DNA of 64,000 nt, from NCBI RefSeq assembly GCF_965219595.1, contig NZ_OZ244781.1, positions 434,001 through 498,000 on the forward strand. Direction: 5' to 3'. The notes beneath the pieces are model-generated. The model was not told where the DNA came from, searched no databases, and was given only the letters and a program-made list of their open reading frames with translations. Origin of the DNA: Poriferisodalis sp022821985 (lineage in GTDB: Bacteria; Actinomycetota; Acidimicrobiia; Acidimicrobiales; Poriferisodalaceae). The position numbers were made by a program, and so were the translations under genes. Shown piece after piece: positions 9,866 to 19,334 of this stretch (positions are counted from its first letter, which is position 1; each line of letters begins with the position of its first letter).

Positions 9866-11191
9866 TCAGCCGGCGTTGCCGGTGGCCAGGTCGCCGACGT
9901 CTTCGAACTCGGTGGTCAGCGGCACCACCTTGCCGTTCTCCAGCTTGCTGAACACCACGCTGCGGTTGAACAGGCGCTGGTAGCCCGGCAGGCCATCGGT
10001 CCACTCCTGGGTGAAGTCCAGCACCGGGACCATGCCGCCGAGATCGAGGTGGTTGGTGGCCGACGCAGCCTCGAAGAATGAGGTCGCGTTGATCTCGCCG
10101 TCGATGGTCTCGGCGATCTGCGTAAAGGCTGCGAACGCCGCCCACGTGCCCATGCCGCCCAGGCTGTTGTAGTCGTGCTCGGTGGTGTCCCAGCCGCCTT
10201 CTTCGAGGGCCAGCCGGTACTCGTCCCACGGCGCAGTCGAGATGTCGGGGTACATGCCGCCGATGATGTCGCCGTCGGTGGACTCCTCGTTGCCTGCGGC
10301 GGAGATCTCGTTCAGGTTGCCCTGCGGGCCGTACTGGCGAGCGTCGGTGCCCGACTGGGTCCACGCCGTGTTCCAGGTGATGTACGGCGTCTCAGAGACG
10401 ATGCCGATCACGCAGTCGGCGTCGGTCGTCGCCTGCGCGACCTCTGAGGAGTAGTCCTGCGCTGTCGGCGGCAGGATGATGATGTCGCCGAAGCTCTGGC
10501 CGAGCGCCGCGATCGCGTTCTCCATCGGCGGGAGGAAGATCTGGGCGCCGTCGATGATCACGGCGTTGATCGCCTGGCACCCGTCGTCGATGGCTCGTTT
10601 GATGATGCCGACGGCGTACATCGGCTGGTTGCCGATGGGGAACGAGTGCGGGCTCGTCAGCTCAGACGGCGTGATCGGGCAGCACGGGCCGAACCAGGTG
10701 ATGTCGGATTCGGCGATCACCGGCACGATGCTCTCCGCGAAGAACGTGAACGAGCCGACGACCGACACCATGTTCTCCTCGACCGCCTCGCGGGCACACG
10801 CCGCGGCAACAGCGGGGTCGAACATCTCGTCGCAGACCGTGACCTCCAGCGGCCGGCCGCCGATGCCGCCTCGGGCGTTGATGTAGTCGGCGTAGGCCAT
10901 CGCCGTGTTCGCGATGTTGTGATACGTCGGGCCCGCAGCGTTCAGGGTCGTGACCGTCATGACCTTGATGGGCTCGCCGCTCGGCGCCTCGTCGACAGGC
11001 GCTTGCGTGGTCTCGGGGGCTGCCGCCTCGGTGGTTGTGGGCGCGGGTTCGGTTGCACTCGCTCCATCGTCTTCACCGTCGTCGCCGCCGCATGCGGCAG
11101 CAATCAGTGCGAAGACAGCGAGCAGTGCCGCCACCGTCCGCCACGCTCGCCGCCTCGAATGGCGCGTCACAGCACGTTCACTGGTCGTCAT
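9866..11191 (-). CDS. ABC transporter substrate-binding lipoprotein (Leu/Ile/Val-binding family)
   Basis: 441 residues. An Arg-rich N-terminus and hydrophobic stretch end in IAAACGG with Cys34 as the likely lipidation site, followed by an Asp/Glu then Thr/Ala/Pro-rich spacer (to ~75) that lifts the domain off the membrane. The rest has the type I periplasmic-binding fold of the amide/branched-chain amino acid family. It is the first gene of the importer run, 107 bases upstream of the fused permease. The ligand is unknown; the catabolic setting favours an organic acid or amide. Confidence 0.9.
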   Translation of the reverse strand: MTTSERAVTRHSRRRAWRTVAALLAVFALIAAACGGDDGEDDGASATEPAPTTTEAAAPETTQAPVDEAPSGEPIKVMTVTTLNAAGPTYHNIANTAMAYADYINARGGIGGRPLEVTVCDEMFDPAVAAACAREAVEENMVSVVGSFTFFAESIVPVIAESDITWFGPCCPITPSELTSPHSFPIGNQPMYAVGIIKRAIDDGCQAINAVIIDGAQIFLPPMENAIAALGQSFGDIIILPPTAQDYSSEVAQATTDADCVIGIVSETPYITWNTAWTQSGTDARQYGPQGNLNEISAAGNEESTDGDIIGGMYPDISTAPWDEYRLALEEGGWDTTEHDYNSLGGMGTWAAFAAFTQIAETIDGEINATSFFEAASATNHLDLGGMVPVLDFTQEWTDGLPGYQRLFNRSVVFSKLENGKVVPLTTEFEDVGDLATGNAG

Positions 11192-11364
11192 GTAGTTCCC
11201 CTCCCTAGGGACACGGCAGACCCGATGGCGGGCCGATGCGACCGCCGCCTGCCAAGTGGGTCATTCAAGCACAGCCGTCGACCGGCTGCCGGGGGTTCAG
11301 GCACCCGCCATGGGCAGCAATCTGTGCCACAGCTTGCCACCTCGCGCCGCATTTCGACGCAGCG

Positions 11365-11487
11365 CTAGGCAATCGCGAACACGATGATCGCAACGATGAA
11401 CACGATGGTCATGGCCAAGATGGCCATCGCAGCAAATCCGTCGCTATTCGTTCTGTCCTCTGATGATGGTTCGGTCGGTTTGCGCAT
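11365..11487 (-). CDS. Small single-pass membrane protein, 40 residues
   Basis: A short frame starting MRKPTEPSSEDR and ending in about 24 hydrophobic residues (AAMAILAMTI... to the stop TAG). It has a polar N-terminus and one transmembrane helix running to the C-terminus, a tail-anchored layout. An in-frame ATG at 11502 would add five residues (MSSLQ). No clear ribosome-binding site is seen for either. It lies between the importer lipoprotein and cobS on the same strand. It is found by reading, not by similarity, and could be chance, but the clean polar-then-hydrophobic pattern favours a real gene. Confidence 0.5.
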   Translation of the reverse strand: MRKPTEPSSEDRTNSDGFAAMAILAMTIVFIVAIIVFAIA

Positions 11488-11535
11488 CTGCAGGCTGCTC
11501 ATTCGGACCGGAGGGCGGGCTGTTCGGTGAGGACT

Positions 11536-12282
11536 CTAGATCCAGAACCAGCTGAAGTCGTCGAGCAGCCGCGACACCGCCACCAGCGCGGCCATCTGGC
11601 TGACTTGGGCGATGGCGCCCAGAACGTCGCCGGTCATGCCGCCGAATCGACGGTAGGCAACCAGACCGACGACCAATGCTCCGCCTGTGGCTGCGCCGAC
11701 GGCGAACACACCCACTGGCCCGAGTGCGAACGCAGCGCCGTAGCTGACCAGCAGGGAGAGCGCGCACGGCAGTCCCCGCAGATGAGCGGTGTAGGAATGA
11801 CCCAAACCCGAGCCGGCGGCTGCCGGCGCCAAGGACATCGCCGCAACCGCGAGCACACGGCCGACCCCGTGCGCAAGGACCATGGCGATGATCGCATCTC
11901 GTGCGGCCAGTGGCATGACAGCGAAGACCTGCACCAGCGTTGCCAGCACCAGCGCCAGCGTTCCGAACGTCCCGAGGCGGGAGTCCTTCATGATCTCGCG
12001 GCGTTCCTCGGGCGTCGTACCGCCGAGGGCGTCTGCCGTGTCGGCCAGGCCGTCCTCGTGGAAGGCGCCGGTGATGACGGCACCAGTGGCGACGGCCAGA
12101 ATCGCCGCGAGCGGAGCGCCCAGCGGCTGCCACACGGCCCAGAACACCGCTCCGCTCAAGGCGCCCACAACTGCTCCGACGAGCGGGAACCAGGGGACGC
12201 TGCGCCCCAGGTCGCGTTCGGTCGGCGGGTGCGCTCCGCCGGGAAGCCGGGTCAGGAAGGCCCACGCATAACGCAAGCTCAC
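11536..12282 (-). CDS. cobS: Adenosylcobinamide-GDP ribazoletransferase (cobalamin synthase)
   Basis: 248 residues from GTG 12282, with AGGGGAT six bases upstream; the longer frame upstream overlaps cobT and is rejected. It is an integral membrane protein with several helices and the CobS hallmarks: PWFPLVGAVVG near the N-terminus, GAFHEDGLADTADALGG and KDSRLGTFG. It joins adenosylcobinamide-GDP to alpha-ribazole (phosphate), the last step of the nucleotide-loop assembly of vitamin B12. Order cobU-cobT-cobS on one strand makes the whole loop-assembly module. Confidence 0.95.
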   Translation of the reverse strand: MSLRYAWAFLTRLPGGAHPPTERDLGRSVPWFPLVGAVVGALSGAVFWAVWQPLGAPLAAILAVATGAVITGAFHEDGLADTADALGGTTPEERREIMKDSRLGTFGTLALVLATLVQVFAVMPLAARDAIIAMVLAHGVGRVLAVAAMSLAPAAAGSGLGHSYTAHLRGLPCALSLLVSYGAAFALGPVGVFAVGAATGGALVVGLVAYRRFGGMTGDVLGAIAQVSQMAALVAVSRLLDDFSWFWI

Positions 12283-12307
12283 GCTGGATCCCCTACGTTT
12301 CGCAAGC

Positions 12308-13372
12308 TCACGCCAGGCCCCACTCGGCGAAGGTGGCGACGTCGGTGACTGCCGCTGCGGCGACCTGCACGATCGGCACGGCGACGAGCGCACCCGTGCC
12401 CTCTCCCAGCCGCAGATCCAAACGCACGAGCGGCTCCAGCCCGAGCTTGTCTAGGAGCGCTCCATGGCCTGGCTCAGCCGAGCAATGCCCGGCGATGCAG
12501 TGGTCGAGGCTGCCCGGCGCAGCCAGTGCCAACGGTGCCGCGGCGGCCGTTCCGATGAAGCCGTCGAGGATGACCGGAATCGAGCGGTGCCGCGCCGCCG
12601 CCAGCGCCCCGGCGATAGCTGCTAGCTCACGCCCGCCTGCTCGGCGCAGCGCCTCCAGCGGGGCAACGCTGCCCACCCGTTCCAGCACATCGCGCACCAC
12701 AGCCCGCTTGTGATCGAGCGCTCCTGCCTGAACACCGGTGCCTGGCCCCGTCCATCGTGCTGCGGTCTCGGCCGGCGACATCGCGTCGTCGGCGAAGAGC
12801 AGCCCGCAGACGGCAGCCGCGGCTGTGGTGTTGCCGATTCCCAGTTCTCCCAGCAGCAGCAGGTCGGTCTGGTCGTCGGTGACGGCACGGTCAACGGCGA
12901 GAACGCCCGCCTCGACGGCTGCGTCGAACTCGTCGGCGCTCATCGCATCGTGCGTGCGGATGTTGCCCGTCGGCTTGCCGACGCCAACGTCGGCGCATCG
13001 CACGACCGCACCCACCTGACGGGCGACAGCCGTCACGGTGGCGACACCGCTGTCAACCGCAGACACCATCGCAGCAGTGACCTCTGGCGGGTACGCACTC
13101 ACACCCTCGGCGGCGACCCCGTGGTCAGCTGCAAAGACAAGCACGGCCGGCTGCCCGACGGTGGGCTCAGGCGTGTGCTGCCAGCCGGCGAGCCACGCGG
13201 CGACCCGATCGAGCCGTTCGAACGCACCAGCGGGACGCAGCACCTGCGACGCCCGTTCAGCCACCGCCCGCTGCGCAGCCTCGTCGGGACCTGGCAAATC
13301 GTCGAGCATCCGTCCCAGCGCGCTGCCGTCGCCTGAGCGAGCACGTGAATGAGGCACGGTCTCAGGCGCCAT
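12308..13372 (-). CDS. cobT: Nicotinate-nucleotide-dimethylbenzimidazole phosphoribosyltransferase
   Basis: 354 residues, the usual size for CobT. Conserved features are the substrate-binding FAADHGVAAEGVSAYP, GELGIGNTTAAAA and the C-terminal LGEGTGA carrying the catalytic glutamate. It makes alpha-ribazole phosphate from dimethylbenzimidazole and nicotinate mononucleotide, which CobS then uses. It overlaps cobU by eleven bases and is followed after 25 bases by cobS, so the three are one transcript. Confidence 0.95.
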   Translation of the reverse strand: MAPETVPHSRARSGDGSALGRMLDDLPGPDEAAQRAVAERASQVLRPAGAFERLDRVAAWLAGWQHTPEPTVGQPAVLVFAADHGVAAEGVSAYPPEVTAAMVSAVDSGVATVTAVARQVGAVVRCADVGVGKPTGNIRTHDAMSADEFDAAVEAGVLAVDRAVTDDQTDLLLLGELGIGNTTAAAAVCGLLFADDAMSPAETAARWTGPGTGVQAGALDHKRAVVRDVLERVGSVAPLEALRRAGGRELAAIAGALAAARHRSIPVILDGFIGTAAAAPLALAAPGSLDHCIAGHCSAEPGHGALLDKLGLEPLVRLDLRLGEGTGALVAVPIVQVAAAAVTDVATFAEWGLA

Positions 13373-13895
13373 CGCTGGGGTCCTGCAGTTCCAGCAGGCG
13401 GCCGGCCACCACCAGATACGCCCGTTCGGCCGCCGCGAAGATGGCTTGGTTCACCGACCCGAGCACATCCCTGTATGCCCTTCCCAGCGGCGTGGCCGGA
13501 ACGACGCCCGAGCCGACCTCGTTGGTGACCACGATGGCCGTGCCGCTGCGCTGTCGAAGGCGCTCGCCCAAGTCGGCGGCCTCTGCGACGATCGCGCGGG
13601 CGGAGTCGGTGCCCTCAGCCAGCATCCGGTTCGAGACCCACATCGACAGGCAATCGATGACGATGGTCGTCTCGGCATCTACCTGCTCCACGGCGTGCGC
13701 CAGGTGGATCGGGGCCTCGACCGTGGTCCATGCGGCAGGCCGATCGGCCCGATGCCTCTTGATGCGTTCAGTCATCTCATCGTCACCGGCTTCGGCCGTG
13801 GCGATGAACGTCACCGGCGCCCCGGCCGACGTCGCGGCGCTCAGCGCGGCAGTGGACTTCCCGCTGCGAGCACCCCCAGTGAACGCGATCAGCAC
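13362..13895 (-). CDS. cobU: Bifunctional adenosylcobinamide kinase / cobinamide-phosphate guanylyltransferase
   Basis: 177 residues, typical CobU length. The P-loop GGARSGKS is at residues 7-14, the guanylylation-site histidine region is RIKRHRADRP, and VTNEVGSGVVP is the conserved third motif. It phosphorylates adenosylcobinamide and adds GMP, giving the substrate for CobS. It overlaps cobT and lies 24 bases after the DUF1015 gene on the same strand. Confidence 0.95.
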   Translation of the reverse strand: MLIAFTGGARSGKSTAALSAATSAGAPVTFIATAEAGDDEMTERIKRHRADRPAAWTTVEAPIHLAHAVEQVDAETTIVIDCLSMWVSNRMLAEGTDSARAIVAEAADLGERLRQRSGTAIVVTNEVGSGVVPATPLGRAYRDVLGSVNQAIFAAAERAYLVVAGRLLELQDPSDGA

Positions 13896-13919
13896 GAGCG
13901 AAACAGCATCTGCACCGGA

Positions 13920-15095
13920 TCAGCAGCGAACCAGCAGCAACCCGGAGCGAGCCTTTGGCAGGAAGTAGGTCGTCTTCGGCGGCATCACACCGCCGAAGTC
14001 GGCAACTTCGAACACCGAATCGAGCGGCACCGGCGCCAACAGGATCGTGATCGGCGCTGGGGCGGCTTCCACGGTCGTAGGCCGGTAGGTGAGCCGCGGA
14101 TCCGAAGCACTCTCCACGCCGAAGATGTCGCCGAGTATGAACTCGTGAACGAATGCGGCATCCAGCCGGGTCGCCGGGTTCTGGACGGGAGACGTGTCGT
14201 CGGCGGGTCCGGCGTGGCGCAGACGTGCGCGGAACCAGTGGCCTGCCACGCCCACGCCGACCCATCCCGGCGCCCCCGGGCGCGCTGCGACCGCGTCGGA
14301 CACCTCTTCGACATCGCACCGAGCTCTCATCAAGTCCATGACGCGCCGGGGCATCATGTCGAGTTCGCTCAGTTCGCGGTCGAAGCTGCCGAGGTGCAGC
14401 TCGTCGGTGGGTGCGCACGCCACGAGCACGTGCGAGAAGCCGGCCTGCCTGGCAGCCGCGACGCGATGGTGCCCGTCCACGATGTACAGCGGGCCGTCGA
14501 GGCCGACGCTGGCACCCTCGCCACCCCCGACAACGGCCGGCCACAGCGTGACCCGCGCACCGTCGGCGGTCTTGGTGTCGAGCAGCGGCTCCAGCGGTGT
14601 GGACGCCGCGGCTGCGGCAAGGGTGGCTTCGATGACGTCGGAGACCATCGTCAGTCGCGGCGCGGTGACAACCACGGGGCTCGACATGCGGCCGACCTCG
14701 GTGAAGTGCACGGCCAGGCCGTGCACCCGGCCCGGCTGGGTGTCCTCGTGCGGGCGCAGTTCATGGGATGCGAGGCGCACGCCGCCCAGCAATGCGTGCT
14801 GCGCGTGGCCGTCGGCCTCCACGCATTGCACGTACAGGCTCGGCTCCCGCGTGGCACCGAATACGCCCAGGCCGATGAGTCGTTCGAGTGCCTGCGTGCT
14901 GCGCGTGGCGTGCTGCAGGTGCTCGCTGGGATGGCCGAAGCTCTCCGGCGGCAGTCCTGCCACATGGGCAAAGGAGTCGGGATTGTCGGCGAGGTGCTGG
15001 GCGTGCTCGTCGGGGGTGAGCGAGTCATACGGCGCGGGGATCACCGTCGGCGCCCATTCAGGCGTCAACACACGAGCGCTGACCGGCTCGATCAT
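13920..15095 (-). CDS. DUF1015 family protein (ParB/SerK-like)
   Basis: 391 residues with the DUF1015 layout: an N-terminal IPAPYDSLTPDEH segment, a central IVDGHHRVAAAR motif that resembles the ParB/Srx-like active-site helix, and the closing PPKTTYFLPKARSGLL. Some relatives of this fold have been described as free serine kinases; that link is tentative here. Serine or threonine phosphate chemistry would fit next to cobalamin genes, because the aminopropanol linker derives from threonine, but this is only inference. ATG 15095 has the strong site GGGAGGGAGAG. It heads the cobUTS run. Confidence 0.82.
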   Translation of the reverse strand: MIEPVSARVLTPEWAPTVIPAPYDSLTPDEHAQHLADNPDSFAHVAGLPPESFGHPSEHLQHATRSTQALERLIGLGVFGATREPSLYVQCVEADGHAQHALLGGVRLASHELRPHEDTQPGRVHGLAVHFTEVGRMSSPVVVTAPRLTMVSDVIEATLAAAAASTPLEPLLDTKTADGARVTLWPAVVGGGEGASVGLDGPLYIVDGHHRVAAARQAGFSHVLVACAPTDELHLGSFDRELSELDMMPRRVMDLMRARCDVEEVSDAVAARPGAPGWVGVGVAGHWFRARLRHAGPADDTSPVQNPATRLDAAFVHEFILGDIFGVESASDPRLTYRPTTVEAAPAPITILLAPVPLDSVFEVADFGGVMPPKTTYFLPKARSGLLLVRC

Positions 15096-15240
15096 CCGCT
15101 CTCCCTCCCCGCCGCCCCATCTCGCACACCCGGGTTGTCGAGCCCCAGCCTGATGAGCTCTGGGCGCACGGCGACGCGGCGGATCGAAGTTATCTCACGC
15201 CCAGCAGCAGGTTCGACGCGCGATGTTCACGTGGCCGGTG

Positions 15241-16437
15241 TCAGGGGATCACGCCCGCCTGCTTCAGCTGCTCGATGTCATCCCAGTCGTAGCCGTGTTC
15301 GAGCAGGATCAGCTCGGTGTGCTGGCCGAGCTCGGGCGGCGGACCGCCGGGAGCCCACGCACTCTCGGAGAAATCCACCGGCGTCGCGACCATCTCAGTC
15401 GTACGGCCATCATGCGTCGGCACCTTTACCCAGCAGCCCGCAGCGTGGGCCTGAGGGTCGGACCGCATCTCCAAGGTGGACTGCACGGGGGCCCACCAGA
15501 CGTTGTTTGCATCGAAGATCTCGCCCCACTCGGCGCGCGTGCGCGTCGCCATGACGGCGTCCATCTCCGCGGTGAGGGCAGCCGTGTTCTCGAGGCGGAG
15601 CACGATGCCGGCGAAACGGGGATCGTCCTCCCACTCCGGCCGTTCCAGCGCGCTCACGACATACGGCCAATGTCGATCGCCCTCGAGACCCAGCATCCAG
15701 AGCCATTCGCCGTCGCCACAGCGGTAGCAGTTGATGAGCGGGTTGGGCGGGCTGTCGCGGCCCCAGGCCTCGGTATCGGTGCCCGTCATGGCAGTGACGT
15801 TGTGGTCCCAGCCCAGCAGGTAGGTGCCCAGGCGCAACAGCGACGACTCCACGAGCTGACCCTTGCCCGTACTGGTGCGGTGGAACAGGGCAGCCGCGAC
15901 CCCGGCCGCTGCCGCCAGACCGGTCATGTGGTCGCCCATGCCACCGCGCTGGTACGGCAGGTCGGCGTCTTCGGGGGTCAACGACCGGACGATGCCTGCC
16001 CGCGACCAGAAGGCACCCACGTCATAGGTCTGGCGATCCCGTTCGTCGCCTCGCAGCGAGAGTCCCGTGACGCTGGCGTAGATCAGGCGCGGGTAACGCT
16101 GCGCGAGCGACGGGTAGTCGAGACCCATGCGTTCGAGCCCGCCGGGCCGGATGTTGGACAGGAAGACATCGGCGTCAGCCAGCAGGGAGTGCAGGGCGGC
16201 GAGCCCGTCCGGCTGCCGCAAGTCGAGAGCGATGCTGCGCTTGCCGCGGTTGTCGAGATCGAACGGCGGGTTGCCGTCGCCCTGATACAGCCAGTCCAGC
16301 GAACGGAACGGGTCGCCGTCCGGCGTCTCCACCTTGAGGACGTCTGCACCCCAGTCGGCCAGGATCGCGCCACAGGCGGGTCCGGCGATCCACACGCCCA
16401 ACTCGACGACGCGGATGCCCTCCATCGGCCCGGCCAT
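15241..16437 (-). CDS. CaiB/BaiF family CoA-transferase (class III)
   Basis: 398 residues from ATG 16437, chosen because GGGGGAGG precedes it. The N-terminal GIRVVELGVWIAGPACG and GADVLKVE blocks are typical, and counting from this start the nucleophilic aspartate in GGMGDHMTG falls at residue 169, the position known from CaiB and formyl-CoA transferase. It moves CoA from one acyl-CoA to a free acid through an aspartyl-CoA anhydride. It follows an amidohydrolase and an acyl-CoA ligase on the same strand, probably one operon. Confidence 0.93.
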   Translation of the reverse strand: MAGPMEGIRVVELGVWIAGPACGAILADWGADVLKVETPDGDPFRSLDWLYQGDGNPPFDLDNRGKRSIALDLRQPDGLAALHSLLADADVFLSNIRPGGLERMGLDYPSLAQRYPRLIYASVTGLSLRGDERDRQTYDVGAFWSRAGIVRSLTPEDADLPYQRGGMGDHMTGLAAAAGVAAALFHRTSTGKGQLVESSLLRLGTYLLGWDHNVTAMTGTDTEAWGRDSPPNPLINCYRCGDGEWLWMLGLEGDRHWPYVVSALERPEWEDDPRFAGIVLRLENTAALTAEMDAVMATRTRAEWGEIFDANNVWWAPVQSTLEMRSDPQAHAAGCWVKVPTHDGRTTEMVATPVDFSESAWAPGGPPPELGQHTELILLEHGYDWDDIEQLKQAGVIP

Positions 16438-16477
16438 CGGTCCTCCCCCTGCTCGCAACAGCGAAGCGGCAGGTTAC

Positions 16478-17701
16478 TCACCGCTCGGCGAGACAGAGCC
16501 GGCGAGCGGTCTGAGCGTCAATTCGTTCGTTGGGCGCGAGATCCCGATCGGTGGCCGCTGCTATCCACTCGGCGGGATCGGGGGGAACCGTCGGAGCGTC
16601 GGAAGACAGCGTGACGCGGATGCCGCGACGCAGCAGGCTCGCCAGCGGCCAGAGCCACGCCTGCTCCGTCGGAGTGAGCTGTTCTCGGTACTTCTGCGCC
16701 CGCCGGGTCACGAAGCTGGGCTGGGTCACGACCGCGACGCCGAGCCGGGCGATGCGGTCGAGCTGTTCGGGCAGTGCGAGCGCGCAATGTTCGATGCGGT
16801 CGGGTTCTATGCGGTCGGGCACTGTGCGGCGCGCGTCGCTCGTCGCCATGCCGGCCGGCATTGGCGGGTGCGCTTCCAGCGCGTCGAGGGTCGCTTGCAG
16901 CGTGTCAATGTCCATGACGTGGATTGCGACCGGGAATCGATGAGAGCGCGCCGTCGCCACCAGGTCGGCGATCGCGCTGTCGTCATCGTGAGGCGGCATG
17001 ACCTTGGCGTGTCCGACTCGCACCGCGCCAGCACCGGCCACGCCGCCAGACGACAGAACCGTCTCGCCAAAGTCAAGATCTCCCAACGAGTCGAGTCGGT
17101 CGGCACCCACCATCGCCGTGACCGACACCGACGGCACGGCCGCGGCTGCGTCCGCGAGCAGCTCCAGCGCCTCGAGATCGTTGGTGTGGGTCGCATCCGT
17201 GCATGCGGTGATGCCCGCTGCACCAAGGTCGGCCAGAACCTCGGTGACCTCCGCCACCGTTGCGCTGCGATCGGCGCGGGGCACCGCCGCCAGCAGGTCC
17301 TGACGCTCGACAAGCACGTTGCCTGATGTCAGGCCCAAGGCGCGGCCCGCGGCCGTGTTCACCACCGCCACATGACCGGTGAGATGGTGCAGCACGGTCG
17401 GAACATCGTGCGTGACAGCGTCGAGCTCAGCGGCGGTCGGGTGGCGGCGCTCGGCGAGCAACGCGTCGTCGTAACCCCAAACCCGGAGCCACCGGCGCGA
17501 ATTGCCACTGTCGCGTGCGGCGCTGTGCTTGCGGCGTTGCGGCATCGTCTGCGAAACATTGCTGCGCGCCGCGTGCCCGACGATGTCCAGCAGCTCCCTC
17601 ACCGACGCCGCAGCCTGGACATCAACTGATCGGCGTACAGCGGCACACGCCAGCAGATGCAGATGATCGTCCCGATACCCCAGCGCCGGGATGGTGGTCA
17701 C
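16478..17701 (-). CDS. Amidohydrolase family protein (Amidohydro_3/YtcJ-like), short N-terminus
   Basis: 407 residues. The metal-binding HxH occurs almost at the N-terminus (DDHLHL, residues 11-16), later ligand regions are VAIHVMD, DRIEHCAL and the aspartate in SSDAP. YtcJ-like enzymes are usually ~530 residues and begin with a beta-sandwich of ~60 residues that is missing here; the frame stays open upstream of GTG 17701 but offers no ATG, GTG or TTG. The gene is either a naturally short form or N-terminally truncated by the ligase gene that ends 58 bases upstream. The substrate is unknown. Confidence 0.8.
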   Translation of the reverse strand: MTTIPALGYRDDHLHLLACAAVRRSVDVQAAASVRELLDIVGHAARSNVSQTMPQRRKHSAARDSGNSRRWLRVWGYDDALLAERRHPTAAELDAVTHDVPTVLHHLTGHVAVVNTAAGRALGLTSGNVLVERQDLLAAVPRADRSATVAEVTEVLADLGAAGITACTDATHTNDLEALELLADAAAAVPSVSVTAMVGADRLDSLGDLDFGETVLSSGGVAGAGAVRVGHAKVMPPHDDDSAIADLVATARSHRFPVAIHVMDIDTLQATLDALEAHPPMPAGMATSDARRTVPDRIEPDRIEHCALALPEQLDRIARLGVAVVTQPSFVTRRAQKYREQLTPTEQAWLWPLASLLRRGIRVTLSSDAPTVPPDPAEWIAAATDRDLAPNERIDAQTARRLCLAER

Positions 17702-17759
17702 GGCCGCGATTGCGATCCCGGCAAGCCCAACGGCGCCGAGCCGAGCCCCGGGACCGGCC

Positions 17760-19334
17760 TTAGATGCCCAGCTCGTCGAGCATGGGGATGAGGTCGCGGC
17801 GCAGCAGCTTGCCAGTGGAGGTCCGCGGCAACTCGTCCATCAGATGCACGAACTCGGGGCGCTTGAACGGGGCGAGGCGCTCTCGGGCGTGCGCAACCAG
17901 ATCGTCGCCGGATGTGGCGCCGCCGGGTCGCACGACGGCCGCTGCTGCCACGCGCTCGCCCCATTCCTCGCTGGGGAGGCCCACCACGGCAGCATCGAGT
18001 ACATCGGGATGGTCGTACAGGACGGCCTCGACCTCATCGGGCAGCACGTTCTCGCCGCCCCTGATGATCATGTCGCCGGTACGACCGTGGAGGAACAGGT
18101 AGTCGTCGTCGTCGAGGTAGCCGAGGTCGCCCGTATGCACCCAGCCCTCGTCGTCGATGGTGACGCGGGTCTTCTCCTCGTTGCCCCAGTAACCGTCCAT
18201 GGCGCGGAATGTCTGCAGCTGCACCTCGCCGATCACGCCGGGCGCAACGACTTCGCCGCTGTCAGCATCGACGACGCGCACCTGCACGTCCTCGAGCACC
18301 TGGCCCACCGACGACAGCCGGTGCAGCTTGCGCTCCTTTTCCTCATCGGTTCCCTCGATGCGGTGATCGTCGGGGTCGAGGACTGCCACGGTGGATGTCG
18401 TCTCGGTCTGGCCGTAGGCGCCGGCGAACGCCACGTTCGGCGGGAACATGTCGATGGCCCTGCGTATGACCGACGGCGGCATCGGCGCAGCGCCGTACGT
18501 GACCGCTTCCAGTCCGCTGAATGCCCCGTGGCCGAAGTTGGGGGCTTCGAGCACCCGGGCGAGCATGGTAGGCACCAGGAAGGCGTGCGTCACCGAGTGC
18601 GCCTGCACGCAGTCGATCCATGACGATGCCTCGAACTGGGGCAGCAGTACCACCACTCGCCCGCTGTAGAGAGCATTCAGCATCGAAGTCAGCCCGGCAA
18701 TGTGGTACAGCGGCGCTGCGACGGCCATGCGGCCCATGTCCTCGCCGGTGGCGGCGTCGTTGGTGCCCATGACGTAGCCGGTGATGGCGCCGTTGGTGAG
18801 CTTGACGCCCTTGGGCATGGCCGTGGTGCCGCTCGTGTACAGCAGCGCGCACAGACCGTCGGGGTCGACGTCTTCGGGCACCGGGAGCTCGAACGCCTCG
18901 TCGCGGGCGGCGGCATACGACGACGGATCGTCGAGCACCAGGACGTGCTCAAGGTCGTCGGGCTTGTTCTGCTCGATCAGGTCGCTGTAGCGAGACTCGG
19001 TGAACAAGACGCTGATCTCGCTGTCGCTCAGCAGGTGGGCTGTTTCCTCCGCACCGGCGCGGAAGTTCATGGGAACGACGGTGGCGCCCACGAACGCACC
19101 TCCGAAGATGGCCTCGACACACTCCACGCTGTTGGTGGCGAAGACGCCGACCCGGTCGCCGACCCCGACGCCGAGCATCGTCAGCATCCCGGCCGTGCGG
19201 GCCACGTTGTCGAGGAGTTCCTGGTAGGTGACCTCGCGTGCGGTGCCGCCGCCGGCTTCGCTCGAGGTGTCGATCAGGATGACCTGTTCGCCGGCAATCG
19301 TCGCCGGCATAAAGAGCAGCATTCCCAGATTCAC
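17760..19334 (-). CDS. Acyl-CoA synthetase (AMP-forming, ANL superfamily)
   Basis: 524 residues with the full motif set: LLYTSGTTAMPKG (~165-176), GAYGQTETT, GWVHTGDLGYLD, GGENVLPDEVE and the C-terminal catalytic Lys509 in TSTGKLLRRDL. It activates a carboxylic acid as acyl-adenylate and then as CoA thioester. As the first gene of the ligase-amidohydrolase-CaiB run it would supply the CoA ester that the CoA-transferase uses. It is divergent from the serine hydrolase gene with a 194-base spacer. Confidence 0.94.
   Translation of the reverse strand: MNLGMLLFMPATIAGEQVILIDTSSEAGGGTAREVTYQELLDNVARTAGMLTMLGVGVGDRVGVFATNSVECVEAIFGGAFVGATVVPMNFRAGAEETAHLLSDSEISVLFTESRYSDLIEQNKPDDLEHVLVLDDPSSYAAARDEAFELPVPEDVDPDGLCALLYTSGTTAMPKGVKLTNGAITGYVMGTNDAATGEDMGRMAVAAPLYHIAGLTSMLNALYSGRVVVLLPQFEASSWIDCVQAHSVTHAFLVPTMLARVLEAPNFGHGAFSGLEAVTYGAAPMPPSVIRRAIDMFPPNVAFAGAYGQTETTSTVAVLDPDDHRIEGTDEEKERKLHRLSSVGQVLEDVQVRVVDADSGEVVAPGVIGEVQLQTFRAMDGYWGNEEKTRVTIDDEGWVHTGDLGYLDDDDYLFLHGRTGDMIIRGGENVLPDEVEAVLYDHPDVLDAAVVGLPSEEWGERVAAAAVVRPGGATSGDDLVAHARERLAPFKRPEFVHLMDELPRTSTGKLLRRDLIPMLDELGI

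Noticed and set aside
11444..12265. 273-codon minus-strand frame overlapping cobS
   Set aside because: Arg/Ser/Pro-rich shadow of cobS in another frame.
15096..15240. Cobalamin riboswitch upstream of the DUF1015-cobUTS run
   Set aside because: I looked for the B12-box and the conserved core and found neither in this spacer.
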